A stretch of DNA of 64,000 nucleotides from Pseudomonas sp. S04 (GTDB taxonomy: Bacteria > Pseudomonadota > Gammaproteobacteria > Pseudomonadales > Pseudomonadaceae), in assembly GCF_009834545.1 (NCBI RefSeq), contig NZ_CP019427.1, forward strand, positions 1,075,001 to 1,139,000, written 5' to 3'. Numbering within the stretch: the stretch's first letter is position 1; each line of letters begins with the position of its first letter. This document shows positions 9,066 to 20,749 of the stretch, piece after piece. The position numbers were made by a program, and so were the translations under genes. Under the pieces are notes generated by a model that saw only the letters and a program-made list of their open reading frames with translations, did not search any database and had not been told where the DNA came from.

Positions 9066-9842
9066 ATGAAGAAGCTTCCCCTCATCAGTGGTCTGGCCCT
9101 CAGTCTGTTGGCGTGCAGCCCGTTGTTCGCGGCTGAGAAAACCCTGCGCCTGGGCATTGAAGCGGCATACCCGCCGTTCGCCTCGAAAACCTCCGAAGGC
9201 ACGATCACCGGTTTTGACTATGAAATTGGCAATGCGCTGTGCGCGCAGATGAAGGTCAAGTGCGAGTGGGTCGAGGGTGAATTCGATGGGCTGATTCCTT
9301 CCCTCAAGGTGAAGAAAATCGACGCGGCCCTGTCGTCCATGACCATCAACGAAGACCGCAAGAAGTCGGTGGATTTCAGCCACAAGTACTACTTCACTTC
9401 GTCGCGGTTTGTGATGAAGGACGGTGCCGTGGTGGATGACCAGTACGCCAGCCTCAAGGGCAAGACCCTGGGGGTTCAGCGCGCCACCACCACTGATCGT
9501 TTTGCCACTGAAGTGCTGGAGCCCAAGGGCGTGCTGGTCAAGCGCTACAGCAACAACGAAGAAATCTACATGGACCTGGCCGCCGGTCGTCTGGACGGTA
9601 TTTTCGCCGACACCATTCCGTTGAGCGATTTCCTGTCGATGCCGCGTGGCAAGGGTTATGCGTTCGTCGGGCCAGAACTCAAGGATCCGAAATACGTCGG
9701 TGAGGGCGCCGGGATTGCGGTGCGCAAGGGCAACAGCGAACTGGTCGCCGAGTTGAACAAGGCCATCGACGGCATTCGCGCCAATGGCGAATACCAGCAG
9801 ATTTCCCAGAAGTACTTCAAGTCGGACATCTACGGCGATTGA
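9066..9842 (+). CDS. Periplasmic amino-acid-binding protein (Lys/Arg/Orn type, orphan)
   Basis: A 258-residue bacterial family-3 solute-binding protein. The signal peptide is [23 protein letters not shown]. The mature part begins [14 protein letters not shown] and contains [19 protein letters not shown] and the family C-terminal pattern with YFKSDIYGD. These resemble ArgT/HisJ-type lysine-arginine-ornithine binders. No permease or ATPase gene adjoins it, so it must share a transporter encoded elsewhere. It ends next to, and converges with, dauR. P. aeruginosa, as I recall, also has a binding protein next to dauR, which supports cationic amino acids, possibly D-arginine, as ligand. That ligand assignment is inference. 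Confidence 0.85.
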   Translation: MKKLPLISGLALSLLACSPLFAAEKTLRLGIEAAYPPFASKTSEGTITGFDYEIGNALCAQMKVKCEWVEGEFDGLIPSLKVKKIDAALSSMTINEDRKKSVDFSHKYYFTSSRFVMKDGAVVDDQYASLKGKTLGVQRATTTDRFATEVLEPKGVLVKRYSNNEEIYMDLAAGRLDGIFADTIPLSDFLSMPRGKGYAFVGPELKDPKYVGEGAGIAVRKGNSELVAELNKAIDGIRANGEYQQISQKYFKSDIYGD

Positions 9843-9849
9843 TTAACTG

Positions 9850-9943
9850 CTATCGCGAGCAAGCGGAGCGCCGCCCGGCTCGCTCCCACAGGTTTGATCG
9901 GTGCATGCGGGGGTGTTTGTAGGAGCGAGCTTGCTCGCGATGG
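9850..9943. repeat. REP pair between the binding-protein gene and dauR
   Basis: Two REP cores in opposite orientation, the first around 9852-9891 (TATCGCGAGCAAGC...GCTCGCTCCCACA) and the second at 9919-9943 (GTAGGAGCGAGCTTGCTCGC), lie between convergent genes. Such pairs can form a large cruciform or hairpin and may stabilise the 3' ends. Confidence 0.8.
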
Positions 9944-10026
9944 TCGTCAACGACGACGCGCCAAGCCTGATTCAACACGGCATCCTCGCGTGCTTCGCTG
10001 GCAAGCCGCCAGTGCCTGTCCGCGGG

Positions 10027-10662
10027 TCAGCCGTGCACGGCCTTCAATTCCTTCAGGTGCTTGTACACCGTCGCCCGTCCCATGTTCAGCACATTGGCCA
10101 CATAGTTGGAGGCGCTTTTGCCCTTGAAGGCGCCTTCGGCATGCAGGGCCAGCACCAGTTCGCGCTTGTGCTCGCGGGTCAACACGCTCAGGCCCAGTTG
10201 TCGTTCCCGCAGCCAGTTGTGCAGGAAGGTGTTGATGCGCTCCTGCCAGTCATCGCGAAACAGTGAATCCGGCTGTGGGATCAGTTTGCTCGGTGACAGG
10301 AACAGGTCCAGCGCTGCCTTGGCGTTCTCGAACAGCGAAATGTTCAGGTTGATGCACAGCACGGCCATCGGGTGGCCGTTGCTGTCGCGCAGGACACTGC
10401 TCAGGCTGCGGATTTTCTGGCCATCCCAATTGAGCTTCTCGTAGGGGCCGATGTTGCGTTCGCTGATGTCCTCGCTGAGCATGTCTTCGAGCGCCGCATC
10501 GCCGCCGATTTCACGCTTGGACAGGTTGTTGGCGATGTAGTCGATTTTCTGTGTGCGCAGGTCGTGCAGCACCACCTCGGCGTGGGGGAAAAACAGCGTG
10601 GCAATGGCGTCGGCGATTGCCCGGAAGTTATCCAGTGCAGGGTCTTGTAGAGGTGGGGTCAT
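10027..10662 (-). CDS. dauR: D-arginine utilisation repressor DauR (YheO-like PAS/HTH)
   Basis: A 211-residue regulator with an N-terminal YheO-like PAS domain (about 10-125, with EVVLHDL and LCINLNIS motifs) and a C-terminal helix-turn-helix (about 165-211, with VANVLNMGRATVYKHL). The ATG at 10662 has GGAG at good spacing, and homologues start MTPPLQD; the longer frame to 10737 lacks support. In P. aeruginosa DauR represses dauBAR and is relieved by D-arginine or D-lysine. Here it is the last gene of dauB-dauA-dauR, giving autoregulation. Confidence 0.88.
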   Translation of the reverse strand: MTPPLQDPALDNFRAIADAIATLFFPHAEVVLHDLRTQKIDYIANNLSKREIGGDAALEDMLSEDISERNIGPYEKLNWDGQKIRSLSSVLRDSNGHPMAVLCINLNISLFENAKAALDLFLSPSKLIPQPDSLFRDDWQERINTFLHNWLRERQLGLSVLTREHKRELVLALHAEGAFKGKSASNYVANVLNMGRATVYKHLKELKAVHG

Positions 10663-10749
10663 CGGTGCTGCTCCAGGCAATCGGCGCCCCGTGAGCCGGG
10701 GCGCTGGAAGTTTGCCGCAATCGAGTTCGAACGTCACCCCGGCGCCGGC

Positions 10750-11939
<1,190 letters not shown>

Positions 11940-11949
11940 GGGATTTGGG

Positions 11950-12900
11950 TCAGTTGAGCAGGTGGTAGATGGCATTGGCCAGCGCGATGTCTTCCAGGCC
12001 CAGGCCGATGGAGCGGAAGAACACGTGGCGCTCGTACGTCGGGCGTGGTATCTGGCCGCTGAGCAGTTGCGCCAGGTCGCCGACGATCGCCGCCGGGTTC
12101 CAGTCGTGTTGTTCGCGGGCGATCAACATTTCCCCGGCAGCGTCTGGAGTGGTCCGACGGTAGTCGCAATACACCTGCATCTGGCCGAGGCTGTGCGGCG
12201 GGACTTCGTGGGCGCGCACCGCGTTGGTACTGATGGAGGTGATCAAGGCGGGCTTGCGCAAGCTCAGTGGGTCGATCACCGGGCCGGCGGAGGAGGTGCA
12301 GAGCATGATCACATCGGCCTCCTCGAGCGCCGCCTCCAGGCTGTCCTGGATCTGCAGGCGCGAGTCCATGGCCATCCATTGCGCCAGCGCCGCTGGATCA
12401 CGCGTCGCCAGGCTTGGCGAATAGAGGCTGATGCTGTGCCACTCGCGCAGTTGCCGGGCGTAGTGCAGATGCGCTTGGGCTACGGGGCCGCTGCCTATGA
12501 TCACCAGGCGAGTGGCATCCGGCCGGGCCAGGGCGTCCACTGCTACGGCCGTGGTGGCGGCGGTGCGCGCGGTGGTCAGTTCGCCGGCATCGCACAGCAG
12601 CAGAGGCTGGCCGGTGCGCATCGACATCAGCAGGGTCCAGGCGGTCACCAGCGCGCCGCCTTGCGCACGCACGATGTAGGGCGAGGTTTTCACCCCATAG
12701 ACAGCATCTTCGGCCAACACCCCTAGGTAATTGATGAAGTCCCCGGCACCCTGGGGGAACTCCACCAGTTGCTGGGCCGGTTGCACGGCCTGGCCGGCTG
12801 CCAGGTCACGGAACAATTTGCGCAGGATCTGCGACACGTCAACCTGCGCCAGCAGTTCGCGAGCCTGGGCTTGGTCGATCACAAAAGGGGAAGGGGGCAT
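11950..12900 (-). CDS. dauB: NAD(P)H-dependent L-arginine dehydrogenase DauB (ornithine cyclodeaminase/mu-crystallin family)
   Basis: A 316-residue protein of the ornithine cyclodeaminase/mu-crystallin family. In P. aeruginosa DauB reduces 2-ketoarginine with ammonia to L-arginine, so DauA plus DauB racemise D-arginine to L-arginine in two steps. Seen here are the substrate-binding segment YGVKTSPYIV, the dinucleotide-binding motif VIIGSGPVAQAH (about 132-143), and the C-terminal RSIGLGLEDIALANAIY typical of the family. It is the first gene of dauBAR, so its upstream 130 bp, which also hold the rhlB-like gene's terminator, should carry the dau promoter. Confidence 0.87.
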   Translation of the reverse strand: MPPSPFVIDQAQARELLAQVDVSQILRKLFRDLAAGQAVQPAQQLVEFPQGAGDFINYLGVLAEDAVYGVKTSPYIVRAQGGALVTAWTLLMSMRTGQPLLLCDAGELTTARTAATTAVAVDALARPDATRLVIIGSGPVAQAHLHYARQLREWHSISLYSPSLATRDPAALAQWMAMDSRLQIQDSLEAALEEADVIMLCTSSAGPVIDPLSLRKPALITSISTNAVRAHEVPPHSLGQMQVYCDYRRTTPDAAGEMLIAREQHDWNPAAIVGDLAQLLSGQIPRPTYERHVFFRSIGLGLEDIALANAIYHLLN

Positions 12901-12978
12901 GCGCAGGCTCCGTGGATTTGCGTGTGAACTAATTTGTCCATTGTGGACTTATTGTTCTTGTTGGCAATATCCAGGCGT

Positions 12979-13010
12979 AAAAAAAGCGCAGTCCGTGATC
13001 GGCTGCGCTT
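12979..13010 (-). terminator. Terminator of the RhlB-like helicase gene
   Basis: Read on the minus strand, AAGCGCAG and CTGCGCTT form an 8-bp stem followed by a run of seven U. It starts 20 bp past the stop of the helicase gene. Confidence 0.88.
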
Positions 13011-13029
13011 GGGGTGTGGCGACCCGAAC

Positions 13030-14496
13030 TTACGGGCGCTTACGCTCTACCGGGCGCAGCAGATGGGTCGACGGGGTTTCGCAACTGATCTTGCGGCCCA
13101 GCAGCGCCTCGATGGACGGTAGCTGGTAGGAGTCATCTTCACCGGCAAAGCTGATGGAGACGCCCTCGGCGCCTGCACGACCGGTCCGGCCAATGCGGTG
13201 CACGTAATCGTCCGGCACTTCCGGCAGGGTGAAGTTGATCACGTGGCTGATGCCGTCGATGTGAATCCCGCGGCCGGCGACATCGGTGGCCACCAGGACG
13301 CGGATCTTGCCCTCGCGAAAACCTTCCAGGGTCTTGATGCGCTTGTGCTGCGGCACGTCGCCCGACAGTTGGGCAGCGTTGACGCCGTCGCGGACCAGGC
13401 GTTCTTCGATGCGCCGCACTTCGTCCTTGCGGTTGGCGAAGACCATCACCCGCTCCCAGCCGTTGTCGGTCACCAGGTTGTAGAGCAGCTTGTACTTATC
13501 GGCACCGGCAACGGCGTAGATGTGCTGTTCGACGTTTTCGCTGGCAACGTTCTCGGCTTCGATCTCGACGATGGACGGGTCGGTGGTCCATTGCTTGGCC
13601 AGGTTCATCACGTCTTCGGTGAAGGTGGCCGAGAACAGCAGGGTTTGGCGTTCGCTTTTCGGTGGGGTCTGGCGAATGATCTGGCGCACTTGTGGGATGA
13701 AACCCATGTCGAGCATCCGGTCCGCTTCGTCCAGCACCATTACTTCGACCATGTCCAGGTGCACGTCGCCGCGCTGGTTGAAGTCCAGCAGGCGGCCTGG
13801 GGTGGCTACCAGGATGTCGCAGTGCCGGGCTTCGAGGTGCTTGAGCTGCTTGTCGAAGTCCATGCCGCCGACAAAGGTCATGACGTTGAGGCCGGTGTAC
13901 TTGGTCAGGTCGGCTGCGTCCTTGGCGATCTGCACCACCAGTTCACGGGTCGGCGCGATGATCAGTGCCCGTGGCTCACCCATGTAGCGCTCTTTGGGCG
14001 GTGGGGTCTGCAGCAACTGGGTGATGATCGAGACCAGGAACGCGGCGGTCTTGCCGGTGCCGGTTTGTGCGCGGCCGATGGCGTCTTTGCCGGCCAGGGT
14101 GAAGCCCAATACCTGCGCCTGGATTGGCGTGCAGTACGGGAAGCCCAGGTCCTGGATGGCGTGCATCAGCTCCGGGGCTAGCTTGAAGTCGTGGAAGCGG
14201 GTCTTGCCTTCCTGCGGTTCGACGACGAAATCTTCGAGTTTCCAGGCCACGACCGGCGGTTTTGGCGCGCGTTCGCGACGCGGCTTCGGGGTTTCGCTGC
14301 GCGCTTTTGGCGGGGCAACGTCGGTGGCCGGTGTGTTCACTGGCTCGTTCTGCGGTGCCGCGACAGCTGCGGTCCGACCAGGCTGATGACCGTCGGTGCG
14401 GTGGCTGGTGGTTGGGGAGGGTGCGCTGGAGCTGGGCGCGAGCTGCTCAGCCTCGCTTTTACCGAACATTTTCTTGAGTGCTTTGAGCACGGTCAT
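13030..14496 (-). CDS. rhlB: DEAD-box ATP-dependent RNA helicase RhlB-like
   Basis: A 488-residue helicase. Motifs in order: Q motif (GFPYCTPIQ), Walker [18 protein letters not shown] in [11 protein letters not shown] in LFSATF, and HRIGRTGR. The core follows RhlB, the RNA-unwinding subunit of the E. coli degradosome. An N-terminal extension of about 85 residues, rich in Pro, Ala and Ser and ending in Arg/Lys clusters ([12 protein letters not shown]), precedes the core and makes it longer than the E. coli protein (421 residues). Such tails often bind RNA. It is a single-gene unit with its own terminator; estB lies upstream on the same strand. The exact ortholog (RhlB versus RhlE) rests on overall resemblance. 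Confidence 0.88.
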   Translation of the reverse strand: MTVLKALKKMFGKSEAEQLAPSSSAPSPTTSHRTDGHQPGRTAAVAAPQNEPVNTPATDVAPPKARSETPKPRRERAPKPPVVAWKLEDFVVEPQEGKTRFHDFKLAPELMHAIQDLGFPYCTPIQAQVLGFTLAGKDAIGRAQTGTGKTAAFLVSIITQLLQTPPPKERYMGEPRALIIAPTRELVVQIAKDAADLTKYTGLNVMTFVGGMDFDKQLKHLEARHCDILVATPGRLLDFNQRGDVHLDMVEVMVLDEADRMLDMGFIPQVRQIIRQTPPKSERQTLLFSATFTEDVMNLAKQWTTDPSIVEIEAENVASENVEQHIYAVAGADKYKLLYNLVTDNGWERVMVFANRKDEVRRIEERLVRDGVNAAQLSGDVPQHKRIKTLEGFREGKIRVLVATDVAGRGIHIDGISHVINFTLPEVPDDYVHRIGRTGRAGAEGVSISFAGEDDSYQLPSIEALLGRKISCETPSTHLLRPVERKRP

Positions 14497-14593
14497 CTCA
14501 TCAATTGGTTAAGGAATGTACGCCGGCCAGTGTAATGCAAGAATCGGGCGCGGCGTAGTGCGTTGGTCACACTGCTACATAGATGTGGGTGGA

Positions 14594-15718
<1,125 letters not shown>

Positions 15719-16750
15719 ATGAAGATGTTGAAATCCACCCTGGCAATGGTGACTGCGGCCGCAGTACTCGGTGTCAGCGGGTTCGCTCAGGCGGGGGCAA
15801 CCCTGGATGCAGTGCAGAAGAAGGGTTTCGTACAGTGCGGCGTCAGTGACGGTCTGCCGGGTTTCTCGGTACCGGATTCCACCGGCAAGATCCTCGGTAT
15901 TGATGCCGACTTCTGTCGCGCGGTGGCCGCCGCGGTATTCGGCGACGCAACCAAAGTGAAGTTCAGTCAGTTGAACGCCAAGGAACGCTTCACCGCGCTG
16001 CAGTCCGGTGAAATTGACATCCTGTCGCGCAACACCACCATGACCAGCTCCCGCGACGCGGGCATGGGCCTGAAGTTTCCTGGCTTCATCACCTACTACG
16101 ACGGCATCGGCTTCCTGGTAAACAACAAGCTGGGCGTCAAGAGTGCCAAGGAACTGGACGGCGCGACCATCTGCATTCAAGCCGGTACCACGACCGAGCT
16201 GAACGTTTCCGATTACTTCCGCGGCAACGGCCTGAAATACACGCCGATCACCTTCGACACCTCCGACGAAAGCGCCAAGTCGCTGGAATCCGGTCGTTGC
16301 GACGTGCTGACCTCGGACAAGTCCCAGCTGTTCGCCCAGCGCAGCAAGCTGGCCGCACCGAAGGACTACGTGGTTCTGCCGGAAACCATTTCCAAGGAGC
16401 CACTGGGCCCTGTCGTGCGTAATGGCGATGACGAGTGGCTGGCCGTGATCCGCTGGACAGGCTACGCCATGCTCAACGCTGAAGAGGCCGGCATTACTTC
16501 GAAAAACGTCGAAGCCGAAGCCAAGTCCACCAAGAACCCGGATGTCGCTCGTATGCTCGGGGCGGACGGTGAATACGGTAAGGACCTGAAGCTGCCGAAA
16601 GACTGGGTCGTGCAGATCGTCAAGCAAGTCGGCAACTACGGTGAAGTGTTCGAGAAAAACCTCGGCAAGGGCACTCCGCTGGAAATCGACCGCGGGCTGA
16701 ACGCTCTGTGGAACAACGGCGGCATTCAATACGCACCACCAGTGCGCTGA
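15719..16750 (+). CDS. aapJ: General L-amino-acid ABC transporter, periplasmic binding protein AapJ
   Basis: A 343-residue family-3 solute-binding protein. The signal peptide is MKMLKSTLAMVTAAAVLGVSGFAQA. The mature protein starts GATLDAVQKKGFVQCGVSDGLPGF and contains GIDADFCRAVAAAVFGD and LSRNTTMTSSRD, which mark the long AapJ/BztA subfamily for broad L-amino-acid uptake. The ribosome-binding site is GGAGGTTTGA-ATG. It heads aapJ-aapQ-aapM-aapP. A strong hairpin follows the gene, as is common where the binding protein is made in excess over the membrane parts. Confidence 0.93.
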   Translation: MKMLKSTLAMVTAAAVLGVSGFAQAGATLDAVQKKGFVQCGVSDGLPGFSVPDSTGKILGIDADFCRAVAAAVFGDATKVKFSQLNAKERFTALQSGEIDILSRNTTMTSSRDAGMGLKFPGFITYYDGIGFLVNNKLGVKSAKELDGATICIQAGTTTELNVSDYFRGNGLKYTPITFDTSDESAKSLESGRCDVLTSDKSQLFAQRSKLAAPKDYVVLPETISKEPLGPVVRNGDDEWLAVIRWTGYAMLNAEEAGITSKNVEAEAKSTKNPDVARMLGADGEYGKDLKLPKDWVVQIVKQVGNYGEVFEKNLGKGTPLEIDRGLNALWNNGGIQYAPPVR

Positions 16751-16757
16751 TGGTTCT

Positions 16758-16786
16758 ATCACCCGGTGGGCCAACCACCGGGTGAT
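16758..16786 (+). terminator. Intercistronic hairpin between aapJ and aapQ
   Basis: ATCACCCGGTGG and CCACCGGGTGAT form a perfect 12-bp stem with a 5-nt loop and no U-run. It probably protects the aapJ message or partly attenuates transcription into the permease genes. Confidence 0.75.
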
Positions 16787-16815
16787 GTTCTGTACCATTA
16801 TTTCTGGGGCACTCC

Positions 16816-17997
16816 ATGCAAAATTCTATCGGCGCACCAAAGCAGAGGCTCAGCCTCAGCGATCCAAAAGTGCGTGCGTGGCTATTCCAGATCATCACCA
16901 TTGTGGCGGTGGTCTCGATGGGCTGGTATCTGTTCGACAACACGCAGACCAACCTGCAACACCGGGGTATTACCTCCGGCTTCGATTTTCTTGAGCGCAG
17001 TGCCGGTTTCGGTATCGCGCAAACCCTGATCGACTACACCGAATCGGACAGCTATGCCCGAGTGTTTGTCATCGGCCTGCTCAACACCTTGTTGGTGACC
17101 TTCATTGGCGTGATCCTGGCGACGATCCTGGGGTTTATCGTCGGCGTATCACGGCTTTCGAAGAACTGGATCATTGCCAAGCTGGCGACCGTGTACGTGG
17201 AAGTCTTCCGCAACATTCCGCCGCTGCTGCAGATCCTGTTCTGGTACTTCGCGGTGTTCCTGACCATGCCGGGGCCACGCAACAGCCATAACTTCGGCGA
17301 CACCTTCTTCGTCAGCAGCCGCGGCTTGAACATGCCGGCCGCGTTGACGGCGGACGGTTTCTGGCCGTTTGTCGCCAGCATCGGCGTAGCCATTGTGGCG
17401 ATTGTGCTGATGAACCGCTGGGCGACCAAACGCTTCGAGGCGACCGGTGTACCTTTTCATAAATTCTGGGTGGGCCTGGCGCTGTTCCTGCTGATCCCGG
17501 CGCTCTGTGCGGTGATCTTCGGCACACCGCTGCACTGGGAGTTGCCCAAGCTGCAAGGCTTCAACTTTGTCGGCGGCTGGGTGCTGATCCCGGAACTGCT
17601 GGCACTGACCCTGGCCCTGACCGTGTACACCGCGGCGTTCATCGCCGAGATCGTGCGTTCGGGCATCAAGTCGGTCAGCCACGGCCAGACCGAGGCGGCG
17701 CACTCCCTCGGTTTGCGCAACGGCCCGACCCTGCGCAAGGTGATCATTCCCCAGGCGTTGCGGGTGATCATTCCGCCGCTGACCAGCCAATACCTCAACC
17801 TGGCGAAGAACTCCTCGCTGGCGGCCGGTATCGGTTACCCGGAAATGGTCTCGCTGTTTGCCGGCACGGTGCTGAACCAGACCGGACAGGCGATCGAGGT
17901 GATTGCTATCACCATGAGCGTGTACCTGGCGATCAGCATCAGCATTTCCTTGCTGATGAACTGGTACAACAAGCGCATTGCGCTGATCGAGCGGTAA
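16816..17997 (+). CDS. aapQ: General L-amino-acid ABC transporter, permease AapQ
   Basis: A 393-residue inner-membrane permease of the HisM/AapQ family. It has several hydrophobic helices, beginning with FQIITIVAVVSMGWYLF (about 25-41). The EAA loop that docks the ATPase lies near residue 296 (GQTEAAHSLGLRNG), followed by VIIPQALRVIIPP. A long insert with periplasmic character (NTQTNLQHRG...) and the length near 400 are typical of AapQ rather than short amino-acid permeases. It forms the channel with AapM, energised by AapP and fed by AapJ. AapM starts 10 bp downstream. Confidence 0.93.
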   Translation: MQNSIGAPKQRLSLSDPKVRAWLFQIITIVAVVSMGWYLFDNTQTNLQHRGITSGFDFLERSAGFGIAQTLIDYTESDSYARVFVIGLLNTLLVTFIGVILATILGFIVGVSRLSKNWIIAKLATVYVEVFRNIPPLLQILFWYFAVFLTMPGPRNSHNFGDTFFVSSRGLNMPAALTADGFWPFVASIGVAIVAIVLMNRWATKRFEATGVPFHKFWVGLALFLLIPALCAVIFGTPLHWELPKLQGFNFVGGWVLIPELLALTLALTVYTAAFIAEIVRSGIKSVSHGQTEAAHSLGLRNGPTLRKVIIPQALRVIIPPLTSQYLNLAKNSSLAAGIGYPEMVSLFAGTVLNQTGQAIEVIAITMSVYLAISISISLLMNWYNKRIALIER

Positions 17998-18007
17998 GGA
18001 ATAGCGC

Positions 18008-19105
18008 ATGAGTACTCATACTTTCAAACCGGACATGCCACCGCCGAGCAGCAGCATCGGCGTGGTGGCGTGGATGCGCGCCAACATGTTCTCCAGCTGG
18101 CTCAACACCCTGCTGACGCTGTTCGCGTTCTACCTGATCTACCTGGTGGTGCCGCCGATCCTGCAGTGGGCGATCATCGACGCCAACTGGGTCGGTACCA
18201 GCCAGGCCGACTGCACCAAGGACGGCGCCTGCTGGGTGTTCATCCAGCAGCGCTTTGGCCAGTTCATGTATGGCTACTACCCGGTGGACATGCGCTGGCG
18301 CGTGGACCTGACCGTGTGGCTGGCGGTCATCGGCGTGGCACCGCTGTTCATCTCGCGCTTCCCGCGCAAAGCAGTGTATGGGCTGAGCTTCCTGGTGCTG
18401 TACCCGATCATTGCCTGGTGCCTGTTGCATGGCGGCGTTTTCGGCTTGAGCCAAGTGGCGACGAGCCAATGGGGCGGCCTGATGCTGACCCTGGTGATCG
18501 CCACGGTCGGGATTGCCGGAGCGCTGCCGCTGGGCATCATCCTGGCCCTGGGACGGCGCTCGAACATGCCGGCGATTCGGGTGGTCTGCGTGACCTTCAT
18601 CGAGTTCTGGCGCGGCGTGCCATTGATCACGGTGCTGTTCATGTCCTCGGTGATGTTGCCGTTGTTCCTGCCCGAGGGCATGAACTTCGACAAGCTGCTG
18701 CGGGCGCTGATCGGGGTGATCCTGTTCCAGTCAGCCTACGTCGCCGAAGTGGTGCGTGGCGGCCTGCAAGCGATTCCCAAGGGGCAGTACGAAGCGGCTG
18801 CCGCGATGGGCCTGGGGTACTGGCGCAGCATGGGCCTGGTGATCCTGCCGCAAGCCTTGAAGCTGGTGATCCCCGGTATCGTCAACACTTTCATTGCGCT
18901 GTTCAAGGACACCAGCCTGGTGATCATCATCGGCCTGTTCGACTTGCTCAACAGCGTCAAGCAAGCCGCCGCCGACCCGAAATGGTTGGGCATGGCCACT
19001 GAGGGCTACGTGTTCGCGGCTCTGGTGTTCTGGATTTTCTGTTTTGGTATGTCGCGCTATTCCATGCACCTGGAACGCAAGCTCGACACTGGCCACAAGC
19101 GTTAG
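18008..19105 (+). CDS. aapM: General L-amino-acid ABC transporter, permease AapM
   Basis: The second permease subunit, 365 residues. Membrane helices start at [18 protein letters not shown] (about 37-54). The EAA loop is [17 protein letters not shown], followed by [16 protein letters not shown] Cys-containing segment ([12 protein letters not shown]) between helices 1 and 2 is typical of AapM. The start ATG at 18008 follows AAGGAATAGCGC. It is in the operon between aapQ and aapP. Confidence 0.93.
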   Translation: MSTHTFKPDMPPPSSSIGVVAWMRANMFSSWLNTLLTLFAFYLIYLVVPPILQWAIIDANWVGTSQADCTKDGACWVFIQQRFGQFMYGYYPVDMRWRVDLTVWLAVIGVAPLFISRFPRKAVYGLSFLVLYPIIAWCLLHGGVFGLSQVATSQWGGLMLTLVIATVGIAGALPLGIILALGRRSNMPAIRVVCVTFIEFWRGVPLITVLFMSSVMLPLFLPEGMNFDKLLRALIGVILFQSAYVAEVVRGGLQAIPKGQYEAAAAMGLGYWRSMGLVILPQALKLVIPGIVNTFIALFKDTSLVIIIGLFDLLNSVKQAAADPKWLGMATEGYVFAALVFWIFCFGMSRYSMHLERKLDTGHKR

Positions 19106-19115
19106 GAGTTCTGTA

Positions 19116-19880
19116 ATGAGCGAAGCAAGCAAACAGCCGGTGAGCCCTGAAGGCATTATTCAGATGCAGGGCGTGAACAAGTGGTACGGCCAGTTCCATG
19201 TGTTGAAAGACATCAACCTCAACGTCAAGCAGGGCGAGCGGATTGTCCTGTGCGGGCCTTCGGGTTCCGGCAAGTCGACCACCATTCGCTGTCTCAACCG
19301 CCTGGAAGAGCATCAGCAAGGGCGGATCGTGGTCGATGGCGTGGAGTTGACCAATGACCTCAAGCAGATTGAAACGGTGCGCCGTGAAGTCGGCATGGTG
19401 TTCCAGCACTTCAATCTGTTTCCACACCTGACGATTTTACAGAACTGCACCCTGGCGCCGATGTGGGTGCGCAAGATGCCCAAGCGCAAGGCTGAGGAGA
19501 TTGCCATGCACTATCTGGAGCGCGTACGCATTCCGGAGCAGGCGCACAAGTATCCAGGGCAACTGTCGGGTGGCCAGCAGCAGCGGGTAGCGATTGCCCG
19601 GGCGCTGTGCATGAAGCCGAAGATCATGCTGTTCGACGAACCGACGTCGGCGCTCGATCCGGAGATGGTCAAGGAAGTGCTCGATACCATGATCGGTTTG
19701 GCTGAAGACGGCATGACCATGCTCTGTGTGACCCATGAGATGGGTTTTGCGCGGACGGTGGCGAATCGGGTGATCTTTATGGACAAGGGGGAGATTGTTG
19801 AGCAGGCGGCGCCGAATGACTTTTTCGACAATCCGCAGAATGAGCGGACCAAGTTGTTCTTGAGTCAGATTTTGCATTGA
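19116..19880 (+). CDS. aapP: General L-amino-acid ABC transporter, ATPase AapP
   Basis: A 254-residue ABC ATPase. Walker A is GPSGSGKS, the signature is LSGGQQQR, Walker B is IMLFDEPTS, and the switch His lies in CVTHEMGF. This is the GlnQ/HisP polar amino-acid class. I chose the ATG at 19116 because TTAGGAGTTCTGTA precedes it; upstream in-frame codons belong to the end of aapM. It is the last gene of the operon and is followed by a terminator. Confidence 0.95.
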   Translation: MSEASKQPVSPEGIIQMQGVNKWYGQFHVLKDINLNVKQGERIVLCGPSGSGKSTTIRCLNRLEEHQQGRIVVDGVELTNDLKQIETVRREVGMVFQHFNLFPHLTILQNCTLAPMWVRKMPKRKAEEIAMHYLERVRIPEQAHKYPGQLSGGQQQRVAIARALCMKPKIMLFDEPTSALDPEMVKEVLDTMIGLAEDGMTMLCVTHEMGFARTVANRVIFMDKGEIVEQAAPNDFFDNPQNERTKLFLSQILH

Positions 19881-19901
19881 TTGGGGTTGCTGAGTGAGAT
19901 G

Positions 19902-19928
19902 AACCCGGACTTGTTCCGGGTTTTTTTT
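19902..19928 (+). terminator. Rho-independent terminator of aapJQMP
   Basis: AACCCGGA/TCCGGGTT stem with a 5-nt loop and a long T-run, about 20 bp after the aapP stop. Confidence 0.92.
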
Positions 19929-20076
19929 CGCCCGAACGCCGCCCGACCCCAAGCAACCAAAGGCTTTACCTCTGACGTCCGGCCCCCCGCAACCAACATC
20001 CTCATTGCTCTACCCAGTCAAGCTGACTAACATGTCAAAAAAATTCATCCTATGATTGGATGAAAGGGCGAATTTA

Positions 20077-20736
20077 ATGACAGACACTTCTCCACTGATC
20101 AAGCGTTCCCTGGTCGACCAGGCCTTGGAGCAACTGCGCCTGCGCATTAACACCGGCAGTTGGACGGTTGGCCAGCGCCTGCCCACCGAGCCTGAGTTGG
20201 CGGCTGAGTTGGGGATTAGTCGTAATACGGTGCGTGAGGCCATGCGGGTGCTGGCGTTTTCCGGGTTGATTGAGATTCGCCAGGGTGACGGCAGTTACCT
20301 GCGGGCGGTGGTCGATCCGTTGGATACGATGAAGGCCTTGTCCCGTTGCTCTCATGAACAGGCCCGGGAGACCCGGCATATTCTTGAAGTGGAGGCGATT
20401 GGCCTGGCGGCGTTGCGTCGGACCGATGAGGACCTGGTGGCCCTGCGTGAGGCGCTGACAATCAGTGGTACCCACTATCACGGCGACCTTGATAGCTACA
20501 TCGCCTGCGACATGGTGTTTCACCGCCGCTTGGTGGATGCCGCGCACAACCCGACCCTCAGTGAGCTGTACCGCTACTTCTCCAGCATTGTCGGCGCGCA
20601 GTTGCGCGAGACTTTGAACATCGTCCCCAGACGTCAAGCCGTGTTCGACTTGCATGTCGATTTGCTCGACGCCGTCGAACAGCGCGATCCAGAGCGGGCC
20701 AAGGCCCTTTGCCGGCAGTTGATCAATGAGCCTTGA
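20077..20736 (+). CDS. FadR-family GntR transcriptional regulator
   Basis: A 219-residue regulator with an N-terminal winged helix-turn-helix (about 8-75: LRINTGSWTVGQRLPTEPEL, then ELGISRNTVREAMRVL) and a C-terminal all-helical FCD ligand domain. The latter has the metal-site pattern of Asp/His residues (EVEAIGLAAL, DMVFHRRLVDAAHN, HVDLLDAVEQRD). The ATG at 20077 has GGGCGA upstream. It sits immediately before and nearly overlaps a CynX-type transporter gene, so it probably controls that transporter; the inducer is unknown. Confidence 0.88.
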   Translation: MTDTSPLIKRSLVDQALEQLRLRINTGSWTVGQRLPTEPELAAELGISRNTVREAMRVLAFSGLIEIRQGDGSYLRAVVDPLDTMKALSRCSHEQARETRHILEVEAIGLAALRRTDEDLVALREALTISGTHYHGDLDSYIACDMVFHRRLVDAAHNPTLSELYRYFSSIVGAQLRETLNIVPRRQAVFDLHVDLLDAVEQRDPERAKALCRQLINEP

Positions 20737-20749
20737 AACCGAGAATTCC

